A stretch of DNA of 64,000 nt, taken from NCBI GenBank assembly GCA_002371825.1, contig DFHF01000039.1, forward strand, positions 6,840-70,839, given 5' to 3'. A program made the translations under genes and the position numbers. The notes beneath the pieces were generated by a model. The model saw nothing but the letters and a program-made list of their open reading frames with translations, was not told the origin of the DNA and did no database searches. Within the stretch, counting starts at the first letter, position 1, and every line of letters begins with the position of its first letter. Below, piece by piece: positions 31,437-39,620 of this stretch. Source of the stretch: Ruminococcus flavefaciens (lineage in GTDB: Bacteria > Bacillota > Clostridia > Oscillospirales > Ruminococcaceae).

Positions 31437-32510
31437 TTAGTAATTGCGTTCGGAATTCTCTATAGCCTGTTCAAGGAGCTTATCCAGCAGGTACTCGTGA
31501 GTCATGCCGAGGTGTTCCATGAGCTTTGTATAGACGCTGTTTCTTCTGAGTCCGGGAGCTGTGCCTATCTTATTGAGCAGGAGCTTTCCGTCATCAGTAA
31601 GGAAGAAGTCAACTCTTGCCAGTCCCTTGCAGCCCAGGGCTTTATATGCCCGGATAGCGGTATCACGGATCATATTCTGTGTTTCTGCAGGAAGGTCCGC
31701 AGGTATCTGAAGGTCATCGCCGGAGCTCTGATTTACTTCTGTGGGATCATAGATCTTTCCATTTGAGATTATCTCTCCCACATAAGAAGCGAAGGGGGTA
31801 TCATATCCGAATACGGCAGCCTCCAGCTTTCTTCCGGTCACATATTTCTCGACCAGTACCTTATTATCGTTAAGGAAGGCAATTTTAACAGCTTTTTCGA
31901 GCTTGTCGATATTATCAGCTACTGTAGAGCCGGCACTGCTTCCGCTGTTTGCAGGCTTTACGATAAGCGGGAATCCCAGTTTATCTGAGATCTCATTGCA
32001 GCGTTCCTCGATGCTGCCTATCTCACGCTGAGTTATGAGCTGCCACTGAGCAGTCTCGATACCGTAATCGTCAAGGACCATGTGGGTATGGGATTTATCC
32101 ATACAGGAAGCTGCAGCAAGAGGTCCGCTGCCAACATAGGGGATCCCGGCCATATCAAGGAGACCCTGAACATCGCCGTCCGCACCTCTCTTGCCCTGAA
32201 GCACCGGGAAAGCGACATCTATTCTTTTGATAGAGGTCTCGCCGTTCTCGATAGTGATGATACCTCTGTGGAGAGGATCGGGAGAGATTATAGCTGAGGT
32301 GCAGTCCGGATTGATTTCCCATGTACCTTCAGTGAGTTCGTAAGGATCGCCCGGGAAATACAGCCATCTTCCTTTTTTGGTTATACCGATGCAGATGACC
32401 TCGTATTTATCCTCCGGGATAGATCTTATTACCTCAGCCGCAGTTGCGAGAGAGAGTTTATATTCCTTTGATGTGCCGCCGAAAATGACAGCAGCCTTTA
32501 ATTTTGCCAT
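31437..32510 (-). CDS. D-Ala-D-Ala ligase homologue lacking key catalytic residues
   Basis: 357 aa with full Ddl length and ATP-grasp fold: GGTSKEYKLSL start, PYVGSGPLAAASCMDK, FPLIVKPANSGSSAG, LARVDFFLTDDG. Compared with E. coli DdlB (numbering from memory), the diagnostic residues are changed: LHG to LQG (H63), GEDG to GADG (E68), second Lys after MDK to His (K97), REGSSVG to NSGSSAG, the ribose-binding Glu in the ScPEF segment to Lys (GRKL, E187), the YDYEAKY loop to YDPTEVN (K215, Y216), and the metal site E-x-N to NKIG (E270, N272). The frame is intact with AAAGGAG 6 bases before the ATG at 32510. It is probably a pseudoenzyme or has another activity. It heads the DUF1934-argS unit. Confidence 0.85.
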   Translation of the reverse strand: MAKLKAAVIFGGTSKEYKLSLATAAEVIRSIPEDKYEVICIGITKKGRWLYFPGDPYELTEGTWEINPDCTSAIISPDPLHRGIITIENGETSIKRIDVAFPVLQGKRGADGDVQGLLDMAGIPYVGSGPLAAASCMDKSHTHMVLDDYGIETAQWQLITQREIGSIEERCNEISDKLGFPLIVKPANSGSSAGSTVADNIDKLEKAVKIAFLNDNKVLVEKYVTGRKLEAAVFGYDTPFASYVGEIISNGKIYDPTEVNQSSGDDLQIPADLPAETQNMIRDTAIRAYKALGCKGLARVDFFLTDDGKLLLNKIGTAPGLRRNSVYTKLMEHLGMTHEYLLDKLLEQAIENSERNY

Positions 32511-32546
32511 AGGATTCTCCTTTAAAATAGTACTATAAAAAAGCAA

Positions 32547-32565
32547 AAATTGATATAGTCAATTT
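32547..32565. promoter_or_regulatory. Inverted repeat in the promoter region of the ddl-like gene
   Basis: AAATTGA (32547-32553) and TCAATTT (32559-32565) form a 7-bp palindrome with a 5-bp spacer. It lies 37 bp ahead of the start and overlaps a TTGACT-like -35 on the minus strand. An operator is possible. Confidence 0.35.
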
Positions 32566-32777
32566 CAAGTATCAATATATTTTATCACATTTCACAAAAA
32601 ACTGCAAGTATTTTTTGCGAAAATGAAGAAATACACAGGAAAATTCGCAAGGATAGCGCAATACGGCTAATTGTTAACATACAAATTTGTGCATTTCCAC
32701 AACAAAAAATTCGCCTCTTCGTGAAAATGATGAAATTACCTTTGGTAAATATGACGAAGCAGTGAATAAGTCCGGTA

Positions 32778-32806
32778 TTGACAATCCAGATAAATAAGTA
32801 TATAAT
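32778..32806 (+). promoter_or_regulatory. Consensus promoter of the 32.9 kb lipoprotein gene
   Basis: TTGACA at 32778-32783, 17-bp spacer, TATAAT at 32801-32806, about 50 bp before the ATG. The remaining 32566-32777 stretch is AT-rich with no ORF; it has one weak inverted repeat (TTGCGAA/TTCGCAA). Confidence 0.85.
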
Positions 32807-32856
32807 TGCTATGTTAACAATGTAAAAACTCCAGAGTTGAAAATGAGGAAATAAAT

Positions 32857-33690
32857 ATGAAAAAGATCGCAGCACTTATCATGTCACTGTGTCTGTCCGC
32901 AGTTTTTTGCGGATGCGAATATAATTCGGGCTCATCGTCATCGGACTTCAAGGCACCTTCCTATCTGAAGAAATATCAGGATGAGGATCAGGAGAGCGAA
33001 GAGCAGGAGAATGAAAATGAACAGGCTGCTCCTGCTGAGGAGAGTGCTTCGGCACCGGCTGAAGCTCCCAAGGCTGCACCAGCCCCAGTCACCGCTCAGT
33101 CTGCATCTGCTGGGGAAACACCTGTCCAGCCGTCCACTGAACAGCAGGCAACAGCTGCGGCTCAGAGCGTTCCTTCATCAGCCGCTGACAGCTTCCGCTA
33201 TGGTATCTGGTGGGCAAATGACGGTATGGGCGACAGCTACTACTATTTTTCCGGCGAGGGCAGAACAGGCTCTGTACATAATCAGGAGAATGGTCTCGGA
33301 CTTGATTTTTCCTATGAGATCTACGGCAATACCGCAGTTTTCCATATGGAAAATGCAGAGGTGGCACGTCAGGCAGCTGTAGAATGGATAGACAGCAGCA
33401 ATCTCTATTTGCATTGGACTGACGGCAGCTCTGAAAAACTTGTTTTTTATAGTTCTGTTGATTTTGACAATTTCTTTTTCTATAATAATTCTGAGCTTAT
33501 TGCTCTTTCGCTTGACTATTTTGAGAATGTCAACGGTTGGAGGCCGGAATATGCAGAGGCAGGGATCGGTTCCGGTGGCATGATCGATGTATTCATGTAT
33601 GACGGCGATCAGTGCTGTGAACGATACTCAGTAGACAGATTCACGGCAGCCGGTACAGATCTCTCCGGCGGCAGTATAAAGCTTGATTAA
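32857..33690 (+). CDS. Secreted lipoprotein, unknown function
   Basis: 277 aa. A lipoprotein signal ends at FCGC (Cys20). Residues about 25-110 are low complexity, rich in Glu/Gln, then Ala/Pro/Ser. The rest is a beta-rich domain of about 160 residues (YGIWWANDGMGDSYYYFSG; aromatic and acidic) that I cannot assign. Expressed from a perfect consensus promoter and ended by a strong terminator, it is a single-gene unit, so it may be abundant. GAGGAAAT precedes the ATG. Confidence 0.75.
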   Translation: MKKIAALIMSLCLSAVFCGCEYNSGSSSSDFKAPSYLKKYQDEDQESEEQENENEQAAPAEESASAPAEAPKAAPAPVTAQSASAGETPVQPSTEQQATAAAQSVPSSAADSFRYGIWWANDGMGDSYYYFSGEGRTGSVHNQENGLGLDFSYEIYGNTAVFHMENAEVARQAAVEWIDSSNLYLHWTDGSSEKLVFYSSVDFDNFFFYNNSELIALSLDYFENVNGWRPEYAEAGIGSGGMIDVFMYDGDQCCERYSVDRFTAAGTDLSGGSIKLD

Positions 33691-33696
33691 ACAACG

Positions 33697-33727
33697 AAAC
33701 TGACTTCGCTGAGCGAAGTCAGTTTTT
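33697..33727. terminator. Terminator between lipoprotein and EFR1 genes
   Basis: AACTGACTTCGC pairs with GCGAAGTCAGTT around a TGA loop (33698-33724), followed by T6 on the + strand. It also lies just past the EFR1 stop (33737). Confidence 0.9.
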
Positions 33728-33736
33728 TAGTTTCCG

Positions 33737-34516
33737 TCAGACAAGGCCCTTTTCCTTCCAGTCGCTGTATTCAGGACAGAAGTACCTGTTGGTCTTTTCG
33801 GTTTTTTTGCCGATATTTATTGCTTTTCTCGGGCATACGTTTATACAGCCGTAGCAGCCGATACATCTCTTCCTGAAAACAGGATCTCCGTTGATGATGA
33901 TGATATTATTTACAGGACAGACTTTTTCACATTTGCGGCAAACTACGCAGTTTTCGTTGACCACGAAATTGTCGCTGCTGACCATGAACTTATTATACAG
34001 TGTATTAACTGATGAGGACAATGCAGTGGTTACAGGATTTGCAGTTCCCTCTGGTAGGGTATCGTTTATCGAGATAGTGTCAGCTATCTTGTAAAGCTCC
34101 GGAACAGAAACGTATTTGAGCTGATATTCAGCGTCGGCCTTGCTTGGGATATTTCCGCCCGGAACGTAGTTATTCGGCATAGTCAGGAAGAAAAGTCCGG
34201 CAGTCTGCATCCCTTTTTCACTTGTCATCTTTCTCAGAGAGGGTTCACAGCTGCATGATTTTGAGCCGAGAGTAGCGATGTAGTATATCCTTTTGCTTCC
34301 GGCGAACTGTGCCTTGCGGAGTAGTTTCATTACTATCCCCGGGTATCTGCCGGCATATATGGGAGCACATACTACAAATGGCTTTTCTGATCTGAATGAA
34401 GGTTCTTTTTTGTGTTTGAGTATATCGTTAAGCGAAACGCACTGGTCTTTGAGATGATCGGCAAGGAATTCAGCAGCAAATTTTGAGTTGCCTGTGCCTG
34501 AGAAATAAAGGATCAT
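33737..34516 (-). CDS. EFR1 family ferrodoxin (flavodoxin plus two 4Fe-4S clusters)
   Basis: 259 aa electron carrier. The N-terminal flavodoxin-like half begins ILYFSGTGNSKFAA with the FMN phosphate loop SGTGNS. The C-terminal part carries two 4Fe-4S motifs: CVVCRKCEKVCP and CIGCYGCINVCP. No signal peptide, so cytoplasmic. The EFR1 group is widespread in anaerobic Firmicutes, with unknown partners. A promoter is visible (34546-34574) and GGAGGTG precedes the ATG. Confidence 0.92.
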   Translation of the reverse strand: MILYFSGTGNSKFAAEFLADHLKDQCVSLNDILKHKKEPSFRSEKPFVVCAPIYAGRYPGIVMKLLRKAQFAGSKRIYYIATLGSKSCSCEPSLRKMTSEKGMQTAGLFFLTMPNNYVPGGNIPSKADAEYQLKYVSVPELYKIADTISINDTLPEGTANPVTTALSSSVNTLYNKFMVSSDNFVVNENCVVCRKCEKVCPVNNIIIINGDPVFRKRCIGCYGCINVCPRKAINIGKKTEKTNRYFCPEYSDWKEKGLV

Positions 34517-34545
34517 ACCAACACCTCCATAAATTTATTACTTTA

Positions 34546-34574
34546 ATTATAACACAATTCTGATATATAATCAA
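34546..34574 (-). promoter_or_regulatory. Promoter of the EFR1 gene
   Basis: On the minus strand: TTGATT (34574-34569), 17 bp, TATAAT (34551-34546). Confidence 0.75.
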
Positions 34575-34632
34575 TTAGTTAATTTCTACATTTGTTTCTT
34601 GAATTAATTGTGTATTTTTTCTAAATAGATGA

Positions 34633-34669
34633 AAAAGCCCGGAAGAGGAATAACCTGTTCCGGGCTTTT
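34633..34669. terminator. Terminator of glutamine synthetase
   Basis: AAAAGCCCGGAA (34633-34644) pairs with TTCCGGGCTTTT (34658-34669) just beyond the glnN stop at 34672 in the minus direction. Confidence 0.9.
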
Positions 34670-34671
34670 GA

Positions 34672-36765
34672 TCATACGTTGTAGATCATTGCAGTATAGT
34701 TGGGGATAGGCCACATTTCACATGGCATCTCGCTTTCGATCTCATCTGAGATACTTCTCATGATATCCATTTCAGCGAGTACATAATCGTGGAAATAAAC
34801 GGCCTGATCCTTGATAACGCTGATCTCGCAGGCAGTTTTGAGCTGATTTTTAAGACGCTCGATAGAATCGTAGAAATTATCTGCAAGTTCATTGAGCTTT
34901 GAAGCGATCTTCTCCTCGGACTTGCTTGTCATGCCGATCTGCTTCTTTACAGCGATAGAATCACATACATTGTGAACGTAATCCAGAGTAGCCGGAAGAA
35001 GCTTTCTGCTGGCCATTTCAATCATTGTCTTTGCTTCAATGCGGATAGTCTTGGAGTATGTCTCAAGGAGGACCTCGGTTCTCGCATTGAGCTCAGCCTG
35101 TGTATAGATATTGAATTTGCGGAAGATACGCATATTCTTATCGTCAGTATAGTGGGGGAGGCAGTCAACTGTGGAAGCATAGTTGGGGAGGCCTCTGCGC
35201 TCTGCTTCCTTTACCCATTCCGGTGAGTAACCGTCGCCGTTGAAGATAACTCTTCTGTGCTTTTTGAGTACTTCCTTCAGGAGCTTCTTTACTTCCTGCT
35301 CGAAGTTATCTGTATCCTTGTAGGGAGTAAGCTTTTCTGTGAACCAGCTGAGCTCCTCTGCAACGATAGTATTGAGAAGAGCATTAGGGCAGGCGATATT
35401 GTCAGAAGAGCCGACCATACGGAATTCAAAGCGGTTTCCGGTGAATGCAAAAGGTGATGTACGGTTTCTGTCAGTTGAATCCTTGGGGAAGGATGGGAGT
35501 GCATTTACACCGATCTCAAAGTTCTTTGTCTCGGTCTTGTAAACACCGTCCTCTTCGATAGCTTTCAGAACTGCGTCCAGCTCTTCACCGAGGAACATGG
35601 AGATTATAGCCGGGGGAGCCTCGTCAGCTCCGAGACGGTGATCGTTTCCGGCGGAGGCGGCAGATATCCTCATAAGATCTGCATACTCGTCAACACCCTT
35701 GATAAGGGCACAGAGTATAGTAAGGAACTGGAGGTTCTCCATAGGAGTGTCGCCGGGGTCAAGGAGATTCTGACCGTCGTCGGCAGCCATTGACCAGTTA
35801 TTGTGCTTACCTGAACCGTTTACGCCTTCAAAAGGCTTCTCGTGGAGGAGACATACAAGTCCGTGGCGGAGAGCCACTTTCTTCATTATCTCCATTGCAA
35901 GCTCATTCTGGTCAGTACCCAGATTTGATGTTGTGAATATAGGAGCCATTTCGTGCTGTGCGGGAGCGACCTCGTTGTGCTTGGTCTTTGAGTATATTCC
36001 CAGCTTCCAGAGCTCCTCGTCAAGGTCAGCCATGTAAGCGGCTATTCTTGGCTTGAGGTTTCCGAAATACTGATCGTCCAGCTCCTGACCCTTGGGAGGC
36101 TTAGCTCCGAAGAGGGTACGGTCTGTGAGGATAAGGTCCTCACGCTGGTCGTACATTTTCTTATCAATAAGGAAGTATTCCTGCTCAGCGCCTACAGTTG
36201 AAGTGACACGGGTAACGACGTTATTGCCGAAAAGGCGGAGGAAGTTTACTGCTGTGCGGCTGAGAGCGTCCATAGAGCGAAGCAGGGGAGTTTTCTTATC
36301 GAGGATCTCACCTGTATAGGATACGAAAACTGTTGGGATATAGAGACTTCCCTCCTTAACGAAGCAGTAGGAGGTAGGATCCCATGCGGTATAACCTCTT
36401 GCGGTACTGGTCTGACGGAGACCGCCTGACGGGAATGATGAAGCGTCCGGTTCACCCTTTACGAGAGCCTTTCCGGAGAATTCCATTATAGCCATACCGT
36501 TTGGAGTAGTATTTATAAATGAATCGTGCTTTTCTGCAGTTGAGCCGGTCAGCGGCTGGAACCAGTGAGTGTAGTGAGTAGCGCCCTTTTCGATAGCCCA
36601 GTCTTTGATTGTATTGGCAACAAAGTCGGCTGTAGTCATGTCCAGCGGTGCGCCGCTCTTGATGGTTTTCATCAGAGCCTTATAGATATTTTTGGGAAGT
36701 CTTGCTTTCATAACCTCGTCATTAAAGACGTTGGCAGCAAAGATATCCGGAATGCTTTTGGTCAT
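34672..36765 (-). CDS. glnN: Type III glutamine synthetase
   Basis: 697 aa, the large GSIII form common in Bacteroides, Ruminococcus and cyanobacteria. It makes glutamine from glutamate, ammonia and ATP, the main ammonia-assimilation step in the cytoplasm. Family motifs: EVAPAQHEMAP, NGSGKHNNWSM (metal and ammonia sites), NRTSPFAFTGNRFEFR. Ruminococci of the rumen assimilate ammonia with this enzyme. It is monocistronic with a good minus-strand promoter (36813-36841) and GGAGGAATT ahead of the ATG. No nitrogen-regulatory RNA is obvious in the 70-bp leader. Confidence 0.97.
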   Translation of the reverse strand: MTKSIPDIFAANVFNDEVMKARLPKNIYKALMKTIKSGAPLDMTTADFVANTIKDWAIEKGATHYTHWFQPLTGSTAEKHDSFINTTPNGMAIMEFSGKALVKGEPDASSFPSGGLRQTSTARGYTAWDPTSYCFVKEGSLYIPTVFVSYTGEILDKKTPLLRSMDALSRTAVNFLRLFGNNVVTRVTSTVGAEQEYFLIDKKMYDQREDLILTDRTLFGAKPPKGQELDDQYFGNLKPRIAAYMADLDEELWKLGIYSKTKHNEVAPAQHEMAPIFTTSNLGTDQNELAMEIMKKVALRHGLVCLLHEKPFEGVNGSGKHNNWSMAADDGQNLLDPGDTPMENLQFLTILCALIKGVDEYADLMRISAASAGNDHRLGADEAPPAIISMFLGEELDAVLKAIEEDGVYKTETKNFEIGVNALPSFPKDSTDRNRTSPFAFTGNRFEFRMVGSSDNIACPNALLNTIVAEELSWFTEKLTPYKDTDNFEQEVKKLLKEVLKKHRRVIFNGDGYSPEWVKEAERRGLPNYASTVDCLPHYTDDKNMRIFRKFNIYTQAELNARTEVLLETYSKTIRIEAKTMIEMASRKLLPATLDYVHNVCDSIAVKKQIGMTSKSEEKIASKLNELADNFYDSIERLKNQLKTACEISVIKDQAVYFHDYVLAEMDIMRSISDEIESEMPCEMWPIPNYTAMIYNV

Positions 36766-36812
36766 ACAAATTCCTCCTGCTCGTTTCAGTTAACGATATA
36801 TAACTAAACTAT

Positions 36813-36841
36813 ATTTTATCATATTATGGGTTGAATGTCAA
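36813..36841 (-). promoter_or_regulatory. Promoter of glnN
   Basis: On the minus strand: TTGACA (36841-36836), 17 bp, TAAAAT (36818-36813). Confidence 0.8.
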
Positions 36842-36938
36842 TATTCCGCCCTTTGGCGCAGATATAAAACTAAGCGGGGGAAAGGTAAAAAAATATGTGA
36901 GTATTGATGCTGATCCACTATAATGATATGAGCCGGCC

Positions 36939-36967
36939 TTGATTTTTTACTGCTGCTGTGATATAAT
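36939..36967 (+). promoter_or_regulatory. Promoter of the patatin gene
   Basis: TTGATT at 36939-36944, 17 bp, TATAAT at 36962-36967, followed by AAGGAGG ahead of the ATG at 37000. Confidence 0.8.
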
Positions 36968-36999
36968 TTACTGGACGAAGCAAAAAGGAGGATACTAAG

Positions 37000-37917
37000 A
37001 TGGACTATTCAAACAAAGTATATTCAGGTATTTATGATCTCCCGGAAGGTCATGCTTCAGAAGAGTTGACTGATGGCTGTATCATTATTGAGGGAGGAGC
37101 TTTCCGTGGCCTGTATGCTTCCGGTGCCCTTGACGCACTTATGGAAGAAGGAATAAATATGCGCTGCACAGTAGGAGTTTCTGCCGGCGCAATGAACGGA
37201 GTGAACTATGTCTCCGGTCAGATAGGCAGGTCAGCAAGGATAAATCTCAGGTTCCGCCATGACAGCCGATATGTGGGAGCACAGGCTATCAGGAAAAATC
37301 GTGGAATAATCGGATTCGACTTCGTTTTTGGCAAAATGGAGGGCATAGAAGAACTGGACATGGATCGTTTTGCTGATGAGTCAAGAGAGTTCTATGCCGT
37401 TGTGACGAATCTCAATACCGGAGAGACTGAGTACATCGAAAAGAATTCCGGCCGCAACATATTCCGTGCAGTTCAGGCCTCAGCTTCAATGCCGTTTGTT
37501 TCAAAGCCTGTTATGATCGATCGTCAGCCCTATCTTGACGGCGGATGCAGCTGCAAGATACCCTATCAGTTCGCACTGAGCAAGGGCTTTGAAAAGATAC
37601 TTGTCATCCGTACCCGTGATGCAGATTACCGCCGCAAGGACAGAAGCCACAAGGTGGTATATCCTGAGAATCTGGTATATGCTGCATATCCTTCATTTGC
37701 AGCAAAGCTCATAAGCAGCAACAGGGACTATAATTTCCTTTGTGATGAGCTTGATATCCTGGAGCGTGAGGGCAGGCTTATGACAATAACCCCTTCTGAG
37801 AAGGTCAGCGTCAGCAGACTTGAAGGAGACGTTGAAAAGCTTGGCAGACTTTATTATCTTGGGTATAATGATGTCAAGGATAATATAGAGCGTATAAAAG
37901 AATATCTTGGCAAATAA
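37000..37917 (+). CDS. Patatin-like phospholipase
   Basis: 305 aa acyl hydrolase. The oxyanion-hole motif EGGAFRGLYASGAL, the nucleophile elbow GVSAG and the Asp of the catalytic dyad in DGG (YLDGGCSCKIPY) are all present, as in the bacterial YjjU-like patatins. No signal peptide, so cytoplasmic or membrane-face action on lipids is likely. It is monocistronic, with its own promoter and a bidirectional terminator. Confidence 0.92.
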   Translation: MDYSNKVYSGIYDLPEGHASEELTDGCIIIEGGAFRGLYASGALDALMEEGINMRCTVGVSAGAMNGVNYVSGQIGRSARINLRFRHDSRYVGAQAIRKNRGIIGFDFVFGKMEGIEELDMDRFADESREFYAVVTNLNTGETEYIEKNSGRNIFRAVQASASMPFVSKPVMIDRQPYLDGGCSCKIPYQFALSKGFEKILVIRTRDADYRRKDRSHKVVYPENLVYAAYPSFAAKLISSNRDYNFLCDELDILEREGRLMTITPSEKVSVSRLEGDVEKLGRLYYLGYNDVKDNIERIKEYLGK

Positions 37918-37921
37918 AAAA

Positions 37922-37956
37922 TGCGGACAAGGAAATTGAACCCTTGTCCGTTTTTA
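37922..37956. terminator. Bidirectional terminator between patatin and metallophosphoesterase genes
   Basis: CGGACAAGG (37924-37932) pairs with CCTTGTCCG (37942-37950), followed by TTTTTATTTC. It also ends the long minus-strand kinase operon. Confidence 0.88.
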
Positions 37957-39048
37957 TTTCTTTTCAATATCAATAACAACATATTCCGACTTTGTACCGG
38001 TCTTGAATGGAATAGCCCAGCCGGAGATACCTGATGTTACTATAAAAGTCGTATCATCACGGGTCTCTTTGCCGTAGATACGGTCATTTGCACCGATAAG
38101 AAGTCCTATCTGTCCGGCAGGCCAGATATGTCCGCCGTGAGTATGTCCCGACAGCACAAGGTCAGCTCCGGAAGCAGCTTCTTCATCGTAGGCATTGGGC
38201 TGGTGGTCGGCAACTATCATGTATTTTGACTTGTCGACACCTTTCATAAGCTCGTCCATAGAGGCTCTTTCGTCCTCAGATCTGTCCTGTCTTCCGATAA
38301 TATAGAAGCTGTCGTCTATCAGAACGGCCTCATCCTGGAGGAGGGTGACATTGTTCTTTTTCAGCTCTGTTTCCAGCTCCTCGTAGGAGAAGTCACGATT
38401 ATTGTAGTATCCCTTGTCGTGGTTGCCGTAAGTGAAGAAAACTCCATAGGTGGTATCGATATCAAGAGCCTCACAGGCTTTTATCATGTCGTCCTTTCTG
38501 GAGTCATCGTCCACGAAATCTCCGACGATTATAACAGCGTCAGGCGATTCCTCCTCAACACGCTTCATCTGCTCGGCAAACTGCTCTCCGTCCAGAGTTA
38601 TTCCGAGGTGAAGGTCTGCTATCTCGACGATACGCAGTTTATCCCTGCCAATATCCTTTTCCGTTGTAAGGGAATAAACCGTCCGGCAGACATGGTGAGC
38701 AAGGTACCAGCCTATTGAAAGGTATACTGCGGTTATGGCAAGTGCAGCAGCGCCTTCATAGTATCCTCCGGGGGCTTTTTTTGTAATGCATCTGGAGATA
38801 TGCCCTGCAAGGTCACAGATAATCCAGAATACGGCCAGATGGATGAACACCACCAGCATTGCAAAAATATTTATGAGACCGAAGCAGCCTATAAGCAGAA
38901 GAGGCAGAGCAGCAAGGAACCATGAAAGAGGCTTGCTTTTCTCTGCCGTCCTGCGGATCAGGCTGAATCTGCGGAATCGGGTGAGCAGGTAAACGATGCC
39001 TCCGAGGCCGCAGATCAGCATAAGTCCGAAAATAATTATCCACATCAT
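37954..39048 (-). CDS. Membrane metallophosphoesterase
   Basis: 364 aa. Four N-terminal membrane segments (about residues 3-22, 42-60, 62-82 and 100-120) precede a calcineurin-like phosphoesterase domain with the full metal set: ADLHLG, GDFVDD, GNHD, ADHQP and GHTHGGHIW. It resembles the YkuE/YaeI type that may act on lipids or wall intermediates. It is the last gene of the minus operon that includes the kinase and phosphatase, 4 bp after the zinc-ribbon gene. Confidence 0.9.
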   Translation of the reverse strand: MMWIIIFGLMLICGLGGIVYLLTRFRRFSLIRRTAEKSKPLSWFLAALPLLLIGCFGLINIFAMLVVFIHLAVFWIICDLAGHISRCITKKAPGGYYEGAAALAITAVYLSIGWYLAHHVCRTVYSLTTEKDIGRDKLRIVEIADLHLGITLDGEQFAEQMKRVEEESPDAVIIVGDFVDDDSRKDDMIKACEALDIDTTYGVFFTYGNHDKGYYNNRDFSYEELETELKKNNVTLLQDEAVLIDDSFYIIGRQDRSEDERASMDELMKGVDKSKYMIVADHQPNAYDEEAASGADLVLSGHTHGGHIWPAGQIGLLIGANDRIYGKETRDDTTFIVTSGISGWAIPFKTGTKSEYVVIDIEKK

Positions 39049-39052
39049 AGAT

Positions 39053-39610
39053 TTACTGATTCAGGAGTATTATAACTGCTGCAATAGCAGCGACTGCAAC
39101 CATAGCTCCGATAATAAAGAGTGGCAGCAGGCCTGAACTTTTCTTCCCAGCAGCTGCGGGAGCTTCCTGAGGCTGTACAGGTACAGCTGCAGCAGGAGCC
39201 TTTGCGCCGAATGGATTCTCAAAATTATCTGAGAATGGCTGGGGCTCAGGCATAAGTGAGATATCGCCGTTTTGTACCTGAGGCTTCTGGAGCTGTTCAG
39301 GCTGTGGCGGCTGAGAAGGAGCGGGAGCTTCCTCACTGACTGCCGGAGTATCTTTTCTCAGCTCTTTGGGTATATCAGCAGAGTCCTGTCCCTCTTTGAT
39401 CTTATAAGTTTCACGGTCAGGCTTTGTCATGCGTACATGGTCGTGCTTCTTTGAAGAGTTGGGATCGGCGTCCTCCATAGACGACTTGAAGTTGGATTCA
39501 AGCACGGTAGTATCACATTTTGCGTCTGTGTTTTCCCTTCTGTTGCCGCATACGCAGCATACAAGGGAGGTTTCTTCATTGAAAGTTTCACATTTAGTAC
39601 AGATCCACAT
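39053..39610 (-). CDS. Zinc-ribbon, tail-anchored membrane protein
   Basis: 185 aa. The start is a RanBP2-like zinc ribbon (WICTKCETFN ... VCCVCGNRR; Cys4, Cys7, Cys18 or 19, Cys21). A disordered Pro/Gln/Glu-rich middle (about 30-150) is followed by one C-terminal membrane helix (about 160-183). It has many Ser/Thr and could be a substrate of the kinase encoded 10 bp upstream; that is inference from order only. No family assigned beyond the ribbon. Confidence 0.75.
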   Translation of the reverse strand: MWICTKCETFNEETSLVCCVCGNRRENTDAKCDTTVLESNFKSSMEDADPNSSKKHDHVRMTKPDRETYKIKEGQDSADIPKELRKDTPAVSEEAPAPSQPPQPEQLQKPQVQNGDISLMPEPQPFSDNFENPFGAKAPAAAVPVQPQEAPAAAGKKSSGLLPLFIIGAMVAVAAIAAVIILLNQ

Positions 39611-39620
39611 AACTTACTCC

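Noticed and set aside
32511..32856. Riboswitch or T-box ahead of the ddl-like/argS unit
   Set aside because: No T-box (TGGNACCGCG-like) or known aptamer motif is visible; only a small inverted repeat and AT-rich DNA.
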